Of a stretch of DNA of 64,000 bases, positions 37,106 through 45,818 are shown in pieces (within the stretch, counting starts at the first letter, position 1; every line of letters starts with the position of its first letter). Below the pieces are notes generated by a model. It did no database searches. It was not told the origin of the DNA and saw only the letters and a list, made by a program, of their open reading frames with translations. The position numbers and the translations under genes were made by a program. The stretch is from CAYGSN01 sp964352675 (GTDB lineage Bacteria > Pseudomonadota > Alphaproteobacteria > Micavibrionales > Micavibrionaceae): contig CAYGSN010000001.1 in the NCBI GenBank assembly GCA_964352675.1, positions 1 through 64,000 of the forward strand. Direction: 5' to 3'.

Positions 37106-38563
37106 ATGAGAGCCATGTCCACAGACATCGGGTTTTTGCATTTTATAGGCATTGGCGGTATCGGCATGAGCGGTATTGCGGAGATCCTGCATGCGCTGGG
37201 CTATGCTGTGCAGGGCTCTGATATGTCGCAAAGCACGAATGTGAAGCGCCTGCAGGAGAACGGCATGCGCGTCCTGATCGGTCATACGGGCGATAATATT
37301 TTCAATGAAGCCGGAGAAAAACCGGCGGCTGTGGTCATGTCTTCGGCGGTGAAGTCGGATAATGTGGAGCTGCTGGCGGCGCGGCATGCAGGTGTGCCGG
37401 TGATGCGCCGGGCGGAAATGCTGGCCGAACTGATGCGCCTCAAGCGCGCGGTCGCAGTGGGCGGAACGCACGGCAAGACAACCACGACATCAATGGTGGG
37501 AGAAATGCTGGAAGCTGCGGGGCTGGATCCCACGGTTATCAATGGCGGGATTGTCAATTCCTACGGCACAAATGTGCGTCTGGGCGGCAGCGACCTGATG
37601 GTTGTGGAAGCCGATGAGAGCGACGGCACCTTTACCCGCCTGCCCGCAACGGTGGCGGTGGTGACCAATATGGATGCCGAGCATATGGAGCAATACGGCT
37701 CGTTCGAAAATGTGCGCAAGGCGTATCGCCAGTTTATCATGAACCTGCCTTTCTATGGTTTTGCGGTGTTGTGCACCGATCACCCGGAGGTGCAGGCGTT
37801 GATCCCGTCTGTTAAAGACAGGCGGATCATCACTTACGGTTTCAACCCGCAGGCTGATGTGCAGGCATCGAACATCCGGGGCGATGCGGCCGGCAGCACG
37901 TTCGATGTGCGCTTCAGCGCCTATGCAACCGGGGATGAGGAGCTTGTCCTGCGGGATGTGTATCTGCCGATGCCGGGGCGGCATAATGTTCAAAATTCAC
38001 TTGTCGCGCTGAGTATTGCCCAGCAGATGGGAGCCGCGCCGCCGCTTTTGAAAAAGGGGTTGGCCGGCTTTACCGGGGTCAAGCGCCGCTTCACCAAAAC
38101 CGGAGAAGCCGGAGGGGTTACGGTGATTGATGATTACGCGCATCATCCGGTGGAGATCGAAACAGTTCTCAAAACTGCGCGCGAAGCTGTGCAGGCACGA
38201 GGCGGACGGGTCATTGCCGTGATGCAGCCGCATCGCTATTCGCGCCTTCAGGACCTGTTTGAAGAGTTTTGCACCAGCTTCAACGATGCCGATGCGGTTG
38301 TGGTTGCGCCGGTTTATGAAGCCGGGGAAGCGCCGATTGCCGGGTTTGACCGTGATAGTTTGGCCGAGGGTATTCGCAAGCACGGCCACCGTGATGTGCA
38401 TATGATTGATGCGCGTGAGGATATGGCCGCGTTGATCGCCGATCTGGCCCGTCCCGGCGATTTTGTAATTTGCCTGGGCGCGGGTGATATTACCGCCTGG
38501 GCCTACGCGTTGCCGAGGGAGCTGGAAAAATTGTTGAATGCGGCCAAGGGAAATGCTGCCTGA
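37106..38563 (+). CDS. murC: UDP-MurNAc:L-alanine ligase
   Basis: About 485 residues. The N-terminal nucleotide motif HFIGIGGIGMSGIAEIL, the ATP motif GTHGKTTTTSMVGEML, EADESDGTF, NMDAEHMEQYG and DDYAHHPVEI are all present. It attaches the first residue (L-Ala) of the stem peptide. AAGGGG at 37090-37095 sits too close to the ATG at 37097 but ten bases from the one at 37106, which I prefer; 37115 is also in frame. Confidence 0.96.
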   Translation: MRAMSTDIGFLHFIGIGGIGMSGIAEILHALGYAVQGSDMSQSTNVKRLQENGMRVLIGHTGDNIFNEAGEKPAAVVMSSAVKSDNVELLAARHAGVPVMRRAEMLAELMRLKRAVAVGGTHGKTTTTSMVGEMLEAAGLDPTVINGGIVNSYGTNVRLGGSDLMVVEADESDGTFTRLPATVAVVTNMDAEHMEQYGSFENVRKAYRQFIMNLPFYGFAVLCTDHPEVQALIPSVKDRRIITYGFNPQADVQASNIRGDAAGSTFDVRFSAYATGDEELVLRDVYLPMPGRHNVQNSLVALSIAQQMGAAPPLLKKGLAGFTGVKRRFTKTGEAGGVTVIDDYAHHPVEIETVLKTAREAVQARGGRVIAVMQPHRYSRLQDLFEEFCTSFNDADAVVVAPVYEAGEAPIAGFDRDSLAEGIRKHGHRDVHMIDAREDMAALIADLARPGDFVICLGAGDITAWAYALPRELEKLLNAAKGNAA

Positions 38564-39491
38564 AAAATCTGACATTAAACACGTAGTGCGTGGCACGCTG
38601 ATAGAAAATGCGCCGTTGGGCGCAGAGAGCTGGTTTGCGTGCGGGGGCGCGGTGGATCTGCTGTTCCGTCCGGCGGATGCTGAGGATCTGGCCGCGTTTC
38701 TGGCGGGGTATCAGGCTGCCGGGCCGCTCACAATTCTGGGAGGTCTGGCCAACACCATCATCCGTGATGGCGGCATTCGCGGCGTTGTAATTCAGCCGTC
38801 AAAAGGGCTGAGCAAAGTCTCGGTTATGGATGACATGTATATTGAGGCGCAGGCTGGAGCATTGAACGGCACCATCGCGGCGGCGGCCGTGAGGTCGGGG
38901 ATTGGCGGGCTGGAGTTTTTATCCGGCATTCCGGGCTCTGTCGGTGGGGCGCTGGCGATGAATGCCGGGGCCTATGGAACGGAAGTCAAAGATGTTCTGG
39001 TCGGCGCAACGCTGATGAATCGGCAGGGGGATATCCGGCGCGTGACGGTGCAGGACTTGAATATGAGTTACCGTCATACGGATACTCCGGAGGGTGAGAT
39101 TTTTATCGGCGCGCTTTTTAAAGGTGTGAAAGAGGATTATGAGACCGTAAAAACGCGGATGAACAATATCAAGAAAAAGCGCAATGACACCCAGCCGATC
39201 CGTGAGAAAACCGGTGGATCGACCTTTGCCAATCCGGCGCCGGAAAGCTTGCGGCTGGCTGGTTTTCCCGAAGATATGCGGGCCTGGCAAGTGGTTGAGA
39301 AAGTCGGCGGGCGGGGGTTGCGCATCGGCGGCGCGCAGATGAGCGAAAAACACTGTAATTTTATGATTAACACCGGCGATGCCACGGCGGCGGATTTAGA
39401 AAACCTGGGGGATGAAATCCGCAGGCGCGCTCTTCATGATCTGGGGCTGGAGCTGCGCTGGGAAATTAAGCGGGTCGGAGAGAAAATATGA
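38538..39491 (+). CDS. murB: UDP-N-acetylenolpyruvoylglucosamine reductase
   Basis: 317 residues, FAD-dependent type. Motifs: LGGLANTIIRDGG (the position of the common GxGSN FAD loop), SGIPGSVGGALAMNAGAYG and REKTGGSTFANP with the catalytic serine region, and HCNFMIN. It reduces UDP-GlcNAc-enolpyruvate to UDP-MurNAc. The start overlaps the end of murC by 26 bases; an ATG at 38553 is an alternative. It is the last gene before an opposite-strand insertion in the cluster. Confidence 0.95.
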   Translation: MRPREMLPEKSDIKHVVRGTLIENAPLGAESWFACGGAVDLLFRPADAEDLAAFLAGYQAAGPLTILGGLANTIIRDGGIRGVVIQPSKGLSKVSVMDDMYIEAQAGALNGTIAAAAVRSGIGGLEFLSGIPGSVGGALAMNAGAYGTEVKDVLVGATLMNRQGDIRRVTVQDLNMSYRHTDTPEGEIFIGALFKGVKEDYETVKTRMNNIKKKRNDTQPIREKTGGSTFANPAPESLRLAGFPEDMRAWQVVEKVGGRGLRIGGAQMSEKHCNFMINTGDATAADLENLGDEIRRRALHDLGLELRWEIKRVGEKI

Positions 39492-39498
39492 TATATCA

Positions 39499-39570
39499 CG
39501 TCATCGCGAGCGACCGTTAAGGAGCGTGGCAATCCATATAGATTGCCGTGTCGGCCTCTTCGCAATGACG
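39499..39570. repeat. Palindromic interspersed repeat, copy 2
   Basis: A 72-base palindrome with outer arms CGTCATCGCGAG and CGCAATGACG and inner GGCAATCC / AGATTGCC, the same family as 16984-17059. It fills most of the gap between murB and the convergent MurF-like gene, ending five bases before that gene's stop codon. It could act as a bidirectional terminator and marks one end of the inserted segment. Confidence 0.8.
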
Positions 39571-39575
39571 ATGTC

Positions 39576-41204
39576 CTACATTTTCGGAATGCGTTCATAC
39601 ATATCGGGCAAATCATTTTCAATCAAAACAACATCGCCGGGCTGTTTGTTTTTCATGAGCCATTTCTGTGCCTCGTCAAATGTTGCGACCTCGACCAAGG
39701 TTTTGCCATTTGATGTCGCCTTAAAGCCCTTGATAAAAGTCGGAATGCGCTTGGGACTCACTGCGATGGCCATGTCACAGACCTGTCCTGCGTAGTTTCC
39801 AATTTTTTCATGGGCTTCATTGTGCGCGGCCCCCAGCTCCACCATGCCGGGCGTGATGAGTATTTTACGCCCTTTGTTGCCGACAATTGAAAGAAGATCC
39901 AGGGCGGAACGAAAGCCCAGCGGGTTGGAGTTGTAGGCATCGTCAATGACGGTCAGGTCACCCTGTTTCTTCACCTCCAGCCTATGTTCGATTTGCGGAA
40001 GGGAGCGGAAGGAATCGACAATGTCCTGTGTATCGATACCCATGGTTCTTGCGGCGGCAAAGGCGAGCGCGGCATTGTGGCCGTGATGAAGGCCGTAAAG
40101 CGGGACCTCAAAAATATAGGTGGTCCCCTTCCAGCTCAGCCGTATCTCCAGGCCTGTGGGAAGTTGTTGAATTCTTTGAATTTTCAGATCGTCTTGTGAA
40201 ATATAGAAAGGGTCTTTCTGTTTACTGTTATCTGCAACTGGTGGTTCGCCGACAACAATGATGTCATCTTCGTGATTTTCTTTTATGGCTCTCGGATGTG
40301 GAAAGCGCAGTGTTCGTTCGTGAATGATGGTTTTTCCGCTTTTTTTGAAAACGGCTTCGGCCAGTTCAAATTTTGCCTCTGATACAGTTTCTAATGATTT
40401 AAAGCGTTCGTAATGCGCATGGCCGATGGCGGTTATGATGCCAAAATCCGGTGGTGTAAGTGCGCATAGCCGCTCAATAGATCCCGGACCGTAAGCACCC
40501 ATTTCCACCACAAAATATTTGTGATTTTCCTGGAGTTCCTCACGAATAATGCGGGTGATTCCCATTGGTGTGTTGACGCTCCCTGGTGTCACGAGTGTTG
40601 GGGCCTGACTCTTCAGGATATGCCCCAACATGTGTTTGACTGAGGTTTTGCCGTACGAACCCGTGATTCCTATAATTGTGGGGCTAAGGCGTTGTATTTT
40701 CTCCCGCGCCTCATTCCAGTATTTTTTTTGCACGACATCTTCAAAGGGCTGTATAAGCATATTGCTCAGCATCAAACAGAAGGGAAGAGCCTGTATATTG
40801 ACAATCCATATCCATGGTTCTGATAGGCCAAAACACCATAGCGCCAAAACAGAAGACAGAATGTAAGCGGGAATGAAAATCCGTCTGGCGCGCGCGGTGG
40901 AAACCAGCTTCTTTTTAGAATCTTTGCGTGGGTCTTTTTCAATATAGGCTGTGAACACAAAGGCGATGAATATAAGAAACTGGATAAAAAATGCAGGGAT
41001 AAAAAACCAGATAGCGCCAAGAATAATCATTACCAGGCTCAGGCGTTTGTCAAAAGTGCGGTTGGATTTTATCCAGCCCCAGAGGCGACCGTTATTATAT
41101 TCCTCCTGTTGTAGGATATGCATATAGGTCAGCATGCGCTTGCCCGCAAAGGCCATGAACGCGATGAAGACCAGTACGGTTGTTGCCAGATTTAAGATAT
41201 CCAT
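39576..41204 (-). CDS. Membrane-anchored MurF-like Mur ligase
   Basis: 542 residues. The first 150 residues hold about four to five membrane segments (5-22, 57-88, 110-128, 130-150) instead of the usual MurF N-terminal UDP-binding domain. Then comes a Mur ligase core: ATP motif GITGSYGKTS (179-188), TPGSVNTPMGITR, VEMGAYGPGSIE, AIGHAHYERF, the substrate motif DDAYNSNP (about 420) and PGMVELG. The closest Mur type is MurF (D-Ala-D-Ala addition). Since the murF-position gene has lost its P-loop, this is the best candidate for that activity here, though a lipid-linked or other substrate is possible. It is on the opposite strand to the dcw genes and AT-richer than they are. Confidence 0.8.
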   Translation of the reverse strand: MDILNLATTVLVFIAFMAFAGKRMLTYMHILQQEEYNNGRLWGWIKSNRTFDKRLSLVMIILGAIWFFIPAFFIQFLIFIAFVFTAYIEKDPRKDSKKKLVSTARARRIFIPAYILSSVLALWCFGLSEPWIWIVNIQALPFCLMLSNMLIQPFEDVVQKKYWNEAREKIQRLSPTIIGITGSYGKTSVKHMLGHILKSQAPTLVTPGSVNTPMGITRIIREELQENHKYFVVEMGAYGPGSIERLCALTPPDFGIITAIGHAHYERFKSLETVSEAKFELAEAVFKKSGKTIIHERTLRFPHPRAIKENHEDDIIVVGEPPVADNSKQKDPFYISQDDLKIQRIQQLPTGLEIRLSWKGTTYIFEVPLYGLHHGHNAALAFAAARTMGIDTQDIVDSFRSLPQIEHRLEVKKQGDLTVIDDAYNSNPLGFRSALDLLSIVGNKGRKILITPGMVELGAAHNEAHEKIGNYAGQVCDMAIAVSPKRIPTFIKGFKATSNGKTLVEVATFDEAQKWLMKNKQPGDVVLIENDLPDMYERIPKM

Positions 41205-41205
41205 T

Positions 41206-42012
41206 TTAACTTTCCGTCTCTCGTAAGAAGTTCTGAAGTAGCGGCGAGACTTGGTGCCGCCCCTGCCCTAAAACACTATAATGATCTTGGCCGTCGAGGT
41301 GAACCATTTTTGAATTCTTTATCAGGGTATTCAGGCGTTCCCCGATTTCGGGCGGGGTTTCCGTGTCGTTGCGCCCATAAACCAGCCGGACCGGGCATTG
41401 AATATTTTTTGCCACATCTCTGAGGTCTTCATTCACGACTTTCACGAGAATATTGCGCATCGGCCCGGCATTGCGGTAATCGGCGCTGCCGAATTTGTTT
41501 TTTAGCCAGTCTTCGCTTAGCCCGAAAGGAATTAGTTTTTTGAGGAATTTGTAAATAAGACTTCGCGCCTTGAAATACAATTTTTTGTGTAGGGGAAAAC
41601 GGCGTGGTAGGCCCGCCCCGGCGATCAGAAACAATCCTTTGATAAGATCCGGGTGACGTGCGGCGATTTGCAGGCCCACGCGGCAGCCGAAAGAATGCCC
41701 GACCCAGAGGACCGGTTTATCCGTGATGGAGCGGATCATTTCGGCGGAAAAATCTGCGTAATCCTCGGTGCCCCAGTTTTTAGAAGGGGGCGGTGATTGT
41801 CCAAATCCGGGGAAGTCCACCAGCACATTCCGGCCCTGATTTTCAAAGCTTTGCGCCAGCGGCAGGAAGGCGGCATGGTTTTGCCCCCAGCCATGTGCCC
41901 AGAGAATAATCGGGGTTTCTTTTTGGCCCGTTTCTATATAGGTGATCTCGTTTTCGTTGTGTTCAAAGCGTTGCAATAGATCCCATTCCTCTTTAACGGC
42001 TCTGTGTTTCAT
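41206..42012 (-). CDS. Alpha/beta hydrolase coupled to the MurF-like gene
   Basis: 268 residues. Alpha/beta hydrolase fold with the HGWGQNHAAF oxyanion region, nucleophile elbow GHSFG (about 105), a basic cap segment (KKLYFKARSLIYKFLKKLIP), acid in YGRNDTETP and histidine in GQDHYSVL. The substrate is unknown. Its stop lies one base before the start of the MurF-like gene, so the two are translationally coupled. No signal peptide. It begins about 60 bases from the divergent ddl. Confidence 0.85.
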   Translation of the reverse strand: MKHRAVKEEWDLLQRFEHNENEITYIETGQKETPIILWAHGWGQNHAAFLPLAQSFENQGRNVLVDFPGFGQSPPPSKNWGTEDYADFSAEMIRSITDKPVLWVGHSFGCRVGLQIAARHPDLIKGLFLIAGAGLPRRFPLHKKLYFKARSLIYKFLKKLIPFGLSEDWLKNKFGSADYRNAGPMRNILVKVVNEDLRDVAKNIQCPVRLVYGRNDTETPPEIGERLNTLIKNSKMVHLDGQDHYSVLGQGRHQVSPLLQNFLRETES

Positions 42013-42073
42013 GGTTTAATATGAGCGACGTGTTGTACAAAATCTAACTTTTTTCAAAAGTGCTTTTTAACTT

Positions 42074-43291
42074 ATGCCAAATTCCAAAAAACGAATAGCC
42101 GTTTTTTTCGGCGGACGCTCGCCGGAACATGATGTGAGTATTGTGTCGGGCTTGCAAGCCCTGAGCGCGATTGATTCTGCGCGCTATGACGCTTTTCCGG
42201 TTTATGTGGGGCTGGACGGGACATGGTTGGTGGGTGAGCCGCTGCGCCAGCGTGCCAATTATATGCCTGATGCACAGGCTATGAAGCAGATACGCCAGGT
42301 CAGTCTGGATGTGAGCGCCGGGCGGCCGGGGCGGCTTGTGCCTGTGGAACAGCCTTTTATAGGTAGTGCCAAGGCAATTGAATTTGATTGTGCGGTTCTT
42401 GCCTTTCACGGCTTGTTGGGGGAAGACGGCAATATGCAGGGTTTGATGGAGTTGACTGGAATTCCATATACTGGCATGCGCACCACGGCCACCGGCGTGA
42501 TGATGGACAAGGTTTTGACCAAACGCATTTTAAACGATCTGGATATTCCGCATTTGCCGTATGCGGTTTTAAAACGCCCGGCCCAGGGTTATTTGATCCC
42601 GGAGGGTGATATTGCCAGAACGATTGAGGCGGCCGGTATTTCTTTTCCGGTGATCCTGAAGCCGTCACATCTGGGAAGCTCAATCGGTATTGCCAAGGTA
42701 AATAATGTAGAGGAATTGCGGGCCTGTTTGCCGCCTGTGTTTGAATACGACGATACGGCGATTGTGGAGCCGTTTGTGCAGAATCTGGTGGAATATAATG
42801 TCGCTGTGGCGCGCTTCAGCGGTCAGATCAGGACATCCGCCATCGAGCGGCCGAAAACCTCCGCCGAATTGCTCGACTTTAAAGAGAAGTACCTGTCCGG
42901 GGGCGGAAGTAAAAAGGGCGGGGCAAAAACCCCCGGCCAAAGCAGTGAAGGTATGTTGTCTCTGACGCGGGATATCAACCCGCAGATTGATGCGGCGCTG
43001 GAGAGTAAGGTCAGGGATTGGGGCAAAAAATTATTCGATGCGATTGACGGCACCGGCGCGCCTCGCATTGATTTCATCGGAAATTCCAAAAGCGGTGAAA
43101 TCTGGCTGAATGAGGTTAATCCGATCCCCGGGTCTTTCGGTTATTTCCTGTGGGAGGCCGCGCAGGACAGTGTGTTGTTTGGCGATTTCCTGACCGGTTT
43201 GATTGAAGAAGCGTTTTCTGAAAACAAGAAACGCTTCCTTCCCAAAGATCCGGTTCCCGCGGATGCGCGGCTGTTCAAGAGGAAGACGTAA
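42074..43291 (+). CDS. ddl: D-alanine:D-alanine ligase
   Basis: 405 residues, ATP-grasp. Motifs: FFGGRSPEHDVSIVSG, FHGLLGEDGNMQG, LKPSHLGSSIGIAKV and NEVNPIPGS. It makes the dipeptide used by MurF. It is some 60 to 100 residues longer than most DdlB; the extra includes a Gly/Lys/Ser-rich segment around 277-300 (SGGGSKKGGAKTP) that would sit in the omega-loop region. Transcription resumes on the plus strand here after the opposite-strand pair. Confidence 0.94.
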   Translation: MPNSKKRIAVFFGGRSPEHDVSIVSGLQALSAIDSARYDAFPVYVGLDGTWLVGEPLRQRANYMPDAQAMKQIRQVSLDVSAGRPGRLVPVEQPFIGSAKAIEFDCAVLAFHGLLGEDGNMQGLMELTGIPYTGMRTTATGVMMDKVLTKRILNDLDIPHLPYAVLKRPAQGYLIPEGDIARTIEAAGISFPVILKPSHLGSSIGIAKVNNVEELRACLPPVFEYDDTAIVEPFVQNLVEYNVAVARFSGQIRTSAIERPKTSAELLDFKEKYLSGGGSKKGGAKTPGQSSEGMLSLTRDINPQIDAALESKVRDWGKKLFDAIDGTGAPRIDFIGNSKSGEIWLNEVNPIPGSFGYFLWEAAQDSVLFGDFLTGLIEEAFSENKKRFLPKDPVPADARLFKRKT

Positions 43292-44173
43292 ATGGCATTG
43301 CTCCGTTCTCAAAAGCGCGTGAATAAGAGGCGCAAGGGAAGATTGGCTGTCGTTTTGCCATGGTTGCGCCGCTTTGGGATTGGTGCGGCTGTTGCGGTTT
43401 TTGTTCTTTGGTTGGGGGCCTGGATGTGGCTTGGTGGCGGGTTTGAATCAGCCGGTAAGTGGACACGCCAGCAAACCGTAAAGACCACGGCTGCCATGGG
43501 ATTCAAGGTTGAAAATATACTGGTGGAAGGGCGGCATTATACCGACCCGGATATATTGCTGGGGCTTTTGAATACGCGCAAGGGCGATCCGCTTTTTGCT
43601 GTTAATCCGCTTGAGGCGCAGGATTTAATCCGCCAGATTTCATGGGTGCAGGATGTGGTGGTGGAGCGCCGCTTGCCCGATACGGTCTATGTGCATATTG
43701 CCGAGCGCACGCCAATGGCGTTGTGGCAAACGGAAGGGAAGCTGAAGCTGATTGACACGGACGGGCAGGTGATCGCAACCGGCGGCATGGCGCGGTTTCA
43801 GGGTTTTGTGATTGTCATGGGGCAAAACGCGCCGGATCATGCGGGCGCTTTGATGCAGGCTTTGCAATCCCATTCTGATATTTTTCCGCGAGTGCAAGCG
43901 GCGAAATGGGTGGGAGATCGGCGTTGGGATTTGATCATGACCAATTCCATAGAGGTTCGTTTGCCGGAGGGGGATGTTGGGCCTGCGCTTGACAGGCTTG
44001 CTCAGGCACAGGCCGAAAGCGGTTTGATGGATACGGAGCTCAGCGCTATTGATTTGCGTGAAAAGGATCGTATCATCTTGCGCACCAAGCCTGGGAAAGT
44101 TCAGGATTATATGAGTGGTGCGGAAGGCTCCGGGGCCACACAGGCAGGATTAAAAACAGGAAACAGCATTTAA
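43292..44173 (+). CDS. ftsQ: Cell division protein FtsQ
   Basis: 293 residues. A basic cytoplasmic end (SQKRVNKRRKGR), one membrane helix (about 26-50), then a POTRA domain (KVENILVEGRHYTD, WVQDVVVERRLPDTVYVHIAER) and the FtsQ domain with the LIDTDGQVI motif. It links FtsL/FtsB to the divisome in the periplasm. The ATG directly follows the ddl stop. Confidence 0.92.
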   Translation: MALLRSQKRVNKRRKGRLAVVLPWLRRFGIGAAVAVFVLWLGAWMWLGGGFESAGKWTRQQTVKTTAAMGFKVENILVEGRHYTDPDILLGLLNTRKGDPLFAVNPLEAQDLIRQISWVQDVVVERRLPDTVYVHIAERTPMALWQTEGKLKLIDTDGQVIATGGMARFQGFVIVMGQNAPDHAGALMQALQSHSDIFPRVQAAKWVGDRRWDLIMTNSIEVRLPEGDVGPALDRLAQAQAESGLMDTELSAIDLREKDRIILRTKPGKVQDYMSGAEGSGATQAGLKTGNSI

Positions 44174-44194
44174 AGTAAGGCACGCGTAAAATCA

Positions 44195-45463
44195 ATGAAA
44201 CCACATTACAAACCCAAAGGATCGTTGCTTGCCGCGCTGGATATCGGTTCTTCCAAAATCGCCTGTTTCATCGGCCGTGTGATTGACGATGAGGGTGGAT
44301 TTGAAGTTCTGGGCGTCGGGCATCATGCCTCCAGGGGGATTAAGAGCGGCGCGATTACCGATCTGGATGCGGCGGAAGCCTGCATTCGCCAAACGGTGCA
44401 TGCGGCGGAAAATATGGCCGCCGATGTGATGAAGGGGTATCCTCTGCGCGAGGTTATTGTGAACCTTCCGGGCGTTCATGCGCATTCCCATTCCCACAGC
44501 GCCGATGTGCAGATTCTGGGACACGAGGTTACGGATAACGATGTCCGCCGGGCGTTGTCGAAGGCGCAGGATGAGGCGGTGAGCGAGGATTATGAGCTAA
44601 TCCATACAATCCCGGTGGATTACAGGATTGACGGCAATGCCGGTATCCGCGAGCCGCGCGGCATGTTCGGCCAGAATATGAGCGTGGATATTCACATTGT
44701 CACCGGATCGATGACCTCGCTCCGCAATATCGCGACATGCATAGAGCGCTCACATCTGGATATTTCCGTGTTGTGCCATTCGGCCTATGCCGCCGGGCTG
44801 GCTTGTCTGGTTGAGGATGAAATGGATCTGGGGTGCACGGTGATTGATATTGGCGGCGGCGTGACCAGCTTTGCGGTGTTTCATTCAGGTGTGATGATTT
44901 ATGCCGATGCCATTCCGATCGGCGGGCAGCATGTGACCAGCGATATCGCCAAGGGCCTGACGACCTCCATAGCGGATGCTGAGCGTTTGAAGGCCTTATA
45001 TGGGAGTGCGATTGCTTCGGAACTGGATGAAAGCGAGTTGATCGATGTTCCTCGCCTGGGTGAGGATGAGCGCGCCGCGCCGAACCATGTGCCAAGATCA
45101 TTGCTGGTTGGGATTATCCAGCCGCGCCTTGAGGAGATTTTTGAGCTGGTGCGTTCGCGCCTGCATGACAGTGGGCTTGGTCCCGTGATCGGGCGGCGTG
45201 TTGTGCTGACCGGCGGCGCATCGCAAAGTCCGGGGATCAAGGATCTTGCCGGGCATGTTCTGGACAAGCAGATACGGCTGGGGCATCCGATCCGCTTGGG
45301 CGGGTTGCCTGATGCGGTTGCCGGACCGGCCTTTGCAACGACGGCCGGGCTTTTGACTTATGTGTCCGAGCGTAGCCACGAAATGCCTGCCGATATTATG
45401 GCGCAGGTCGAGCCAGGCACGATGTGGGAGCGGGCAAAAGTATGGTTGCGGGAGAATTGGTAA
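44195..45463 (+). CDS. ftsA: Cell division protein FtsA
   Basis: 422 residues, actin-like ATPase. LAALDIGSSKIACFIG (phosphate 1), the 1C subdomain with PGVHAHSHSH, VIDIGGGVTSFAVF (phosphate 2) and VVLTGGASQSPG (adenosine motif) are visible. The C-terminus (WERAKVWLREN) is the amphipathic membrane-targeting helix. It tethers FtsZ to the membrane. Confidence 0.96.
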   Translation: MKPHYKPKGSLLAALDIGSSKIACFIGRVIDDEGGFEVLGVGHHASRGIKSGAITDLDAAEACIRQTVHAAENMAADVMKGYPLREVIVNLPGVHAHSHSHSADVQILGHEVTDNDVRRALSKAQDEAVSEDYELIHTIPVDYRIDGNAGIREPRGMFGQNMSVDIHIVTGSMTSLRNIATCIERSHLDISVLCHSAYAAGLACLVEDEMDLGCTVIDIGGGVTSFAVFHSGVMIYADAIPIGGQHVTSDIAKGLTTSIADAERLKALYGSAIASELDESELIDVPRLGEDERAAPNHVPRSLLVGIIQPRLEEIFELVRSRLHDSGLGPVIGRRVVLTGGASQSPGIKDLAGHVLDKQIRLGHPIRLGGLPDAVAGPAFATTAGLLTYVSERSHEMPADIMAQVEPGTMWERAKVWLRENW

Positions 45464-45532
45464 TTTTTTGTCCTTCGTTCTACAAAGGGCGAAGAATCTA
45501 TCCCCCGACTTATCTTCAAGTTTTCAACATGG

Positions 45533-45547
45533 TTAAACAAAAATTAT
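45533..45547 (+). promoter_or_regulatory. Candidate CtrA site upstream of ftsZ
   Basis: TTAA-N7-TTAT, seven of eight positions of the Caulobacter CtrA consensus TTAA-N7-TTAA. It overlaps the DnaA-box match. CtrA represses ftsZ in Caulobacter. Confidence 0.4.
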
Positions 45548-45552
45548 CCACA
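45544..45552 (+). promoter_or_regulatory. DnaA-box match upstream of ftsZ
   Basis: TTATCCACA, an exact match to the strong DnaA box. DnaA is known to activate ftsZ in Caulobacter. A single box gives moderate support only. Confidence 0.5.
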
Positions 45553-45818
45553 GGATAATGTCACAGCCGTTTTTCAGTCTTTGTATAAAAATCGCGAGAG
45601 TCAAAAAAATGAATCGGAAGAGTCACTTAGCGAAAGTTTTTGGAGTTTGTGCTGAAGCGGTGATAGGATGAAATCACAAGAAATCCACAGCAAGCCTGTG
45701 AATTCTCTCACATTTTCACTTTGCACTCGCGTTTTTCTCTCTTAGACTCAAAATCACCTACCGCGACGTAAGCTCTTTTACATCGTAACCGACCAAACCT
45801 CGTTAGGGACACGAACAA

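Larger units (their letters stand above)
45464..45818. promoter_or_regulatory. 355-base regulatory region between ftsA and ftsZ
   Basis: No coding frame is supported here. The region is AT-richer than the flanking genes and contains a DnaA-box match, a CtrA-like match, and five GANTC (CcrM methylation) sites at 45493, 45598, 45611, 45620 and 45745, against about one or two expected by chance. This suggests a separately controlled ftsZ promoter as in Caulobacter. I could not fix a single -35/-10 pair. Confidence 0.6.
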
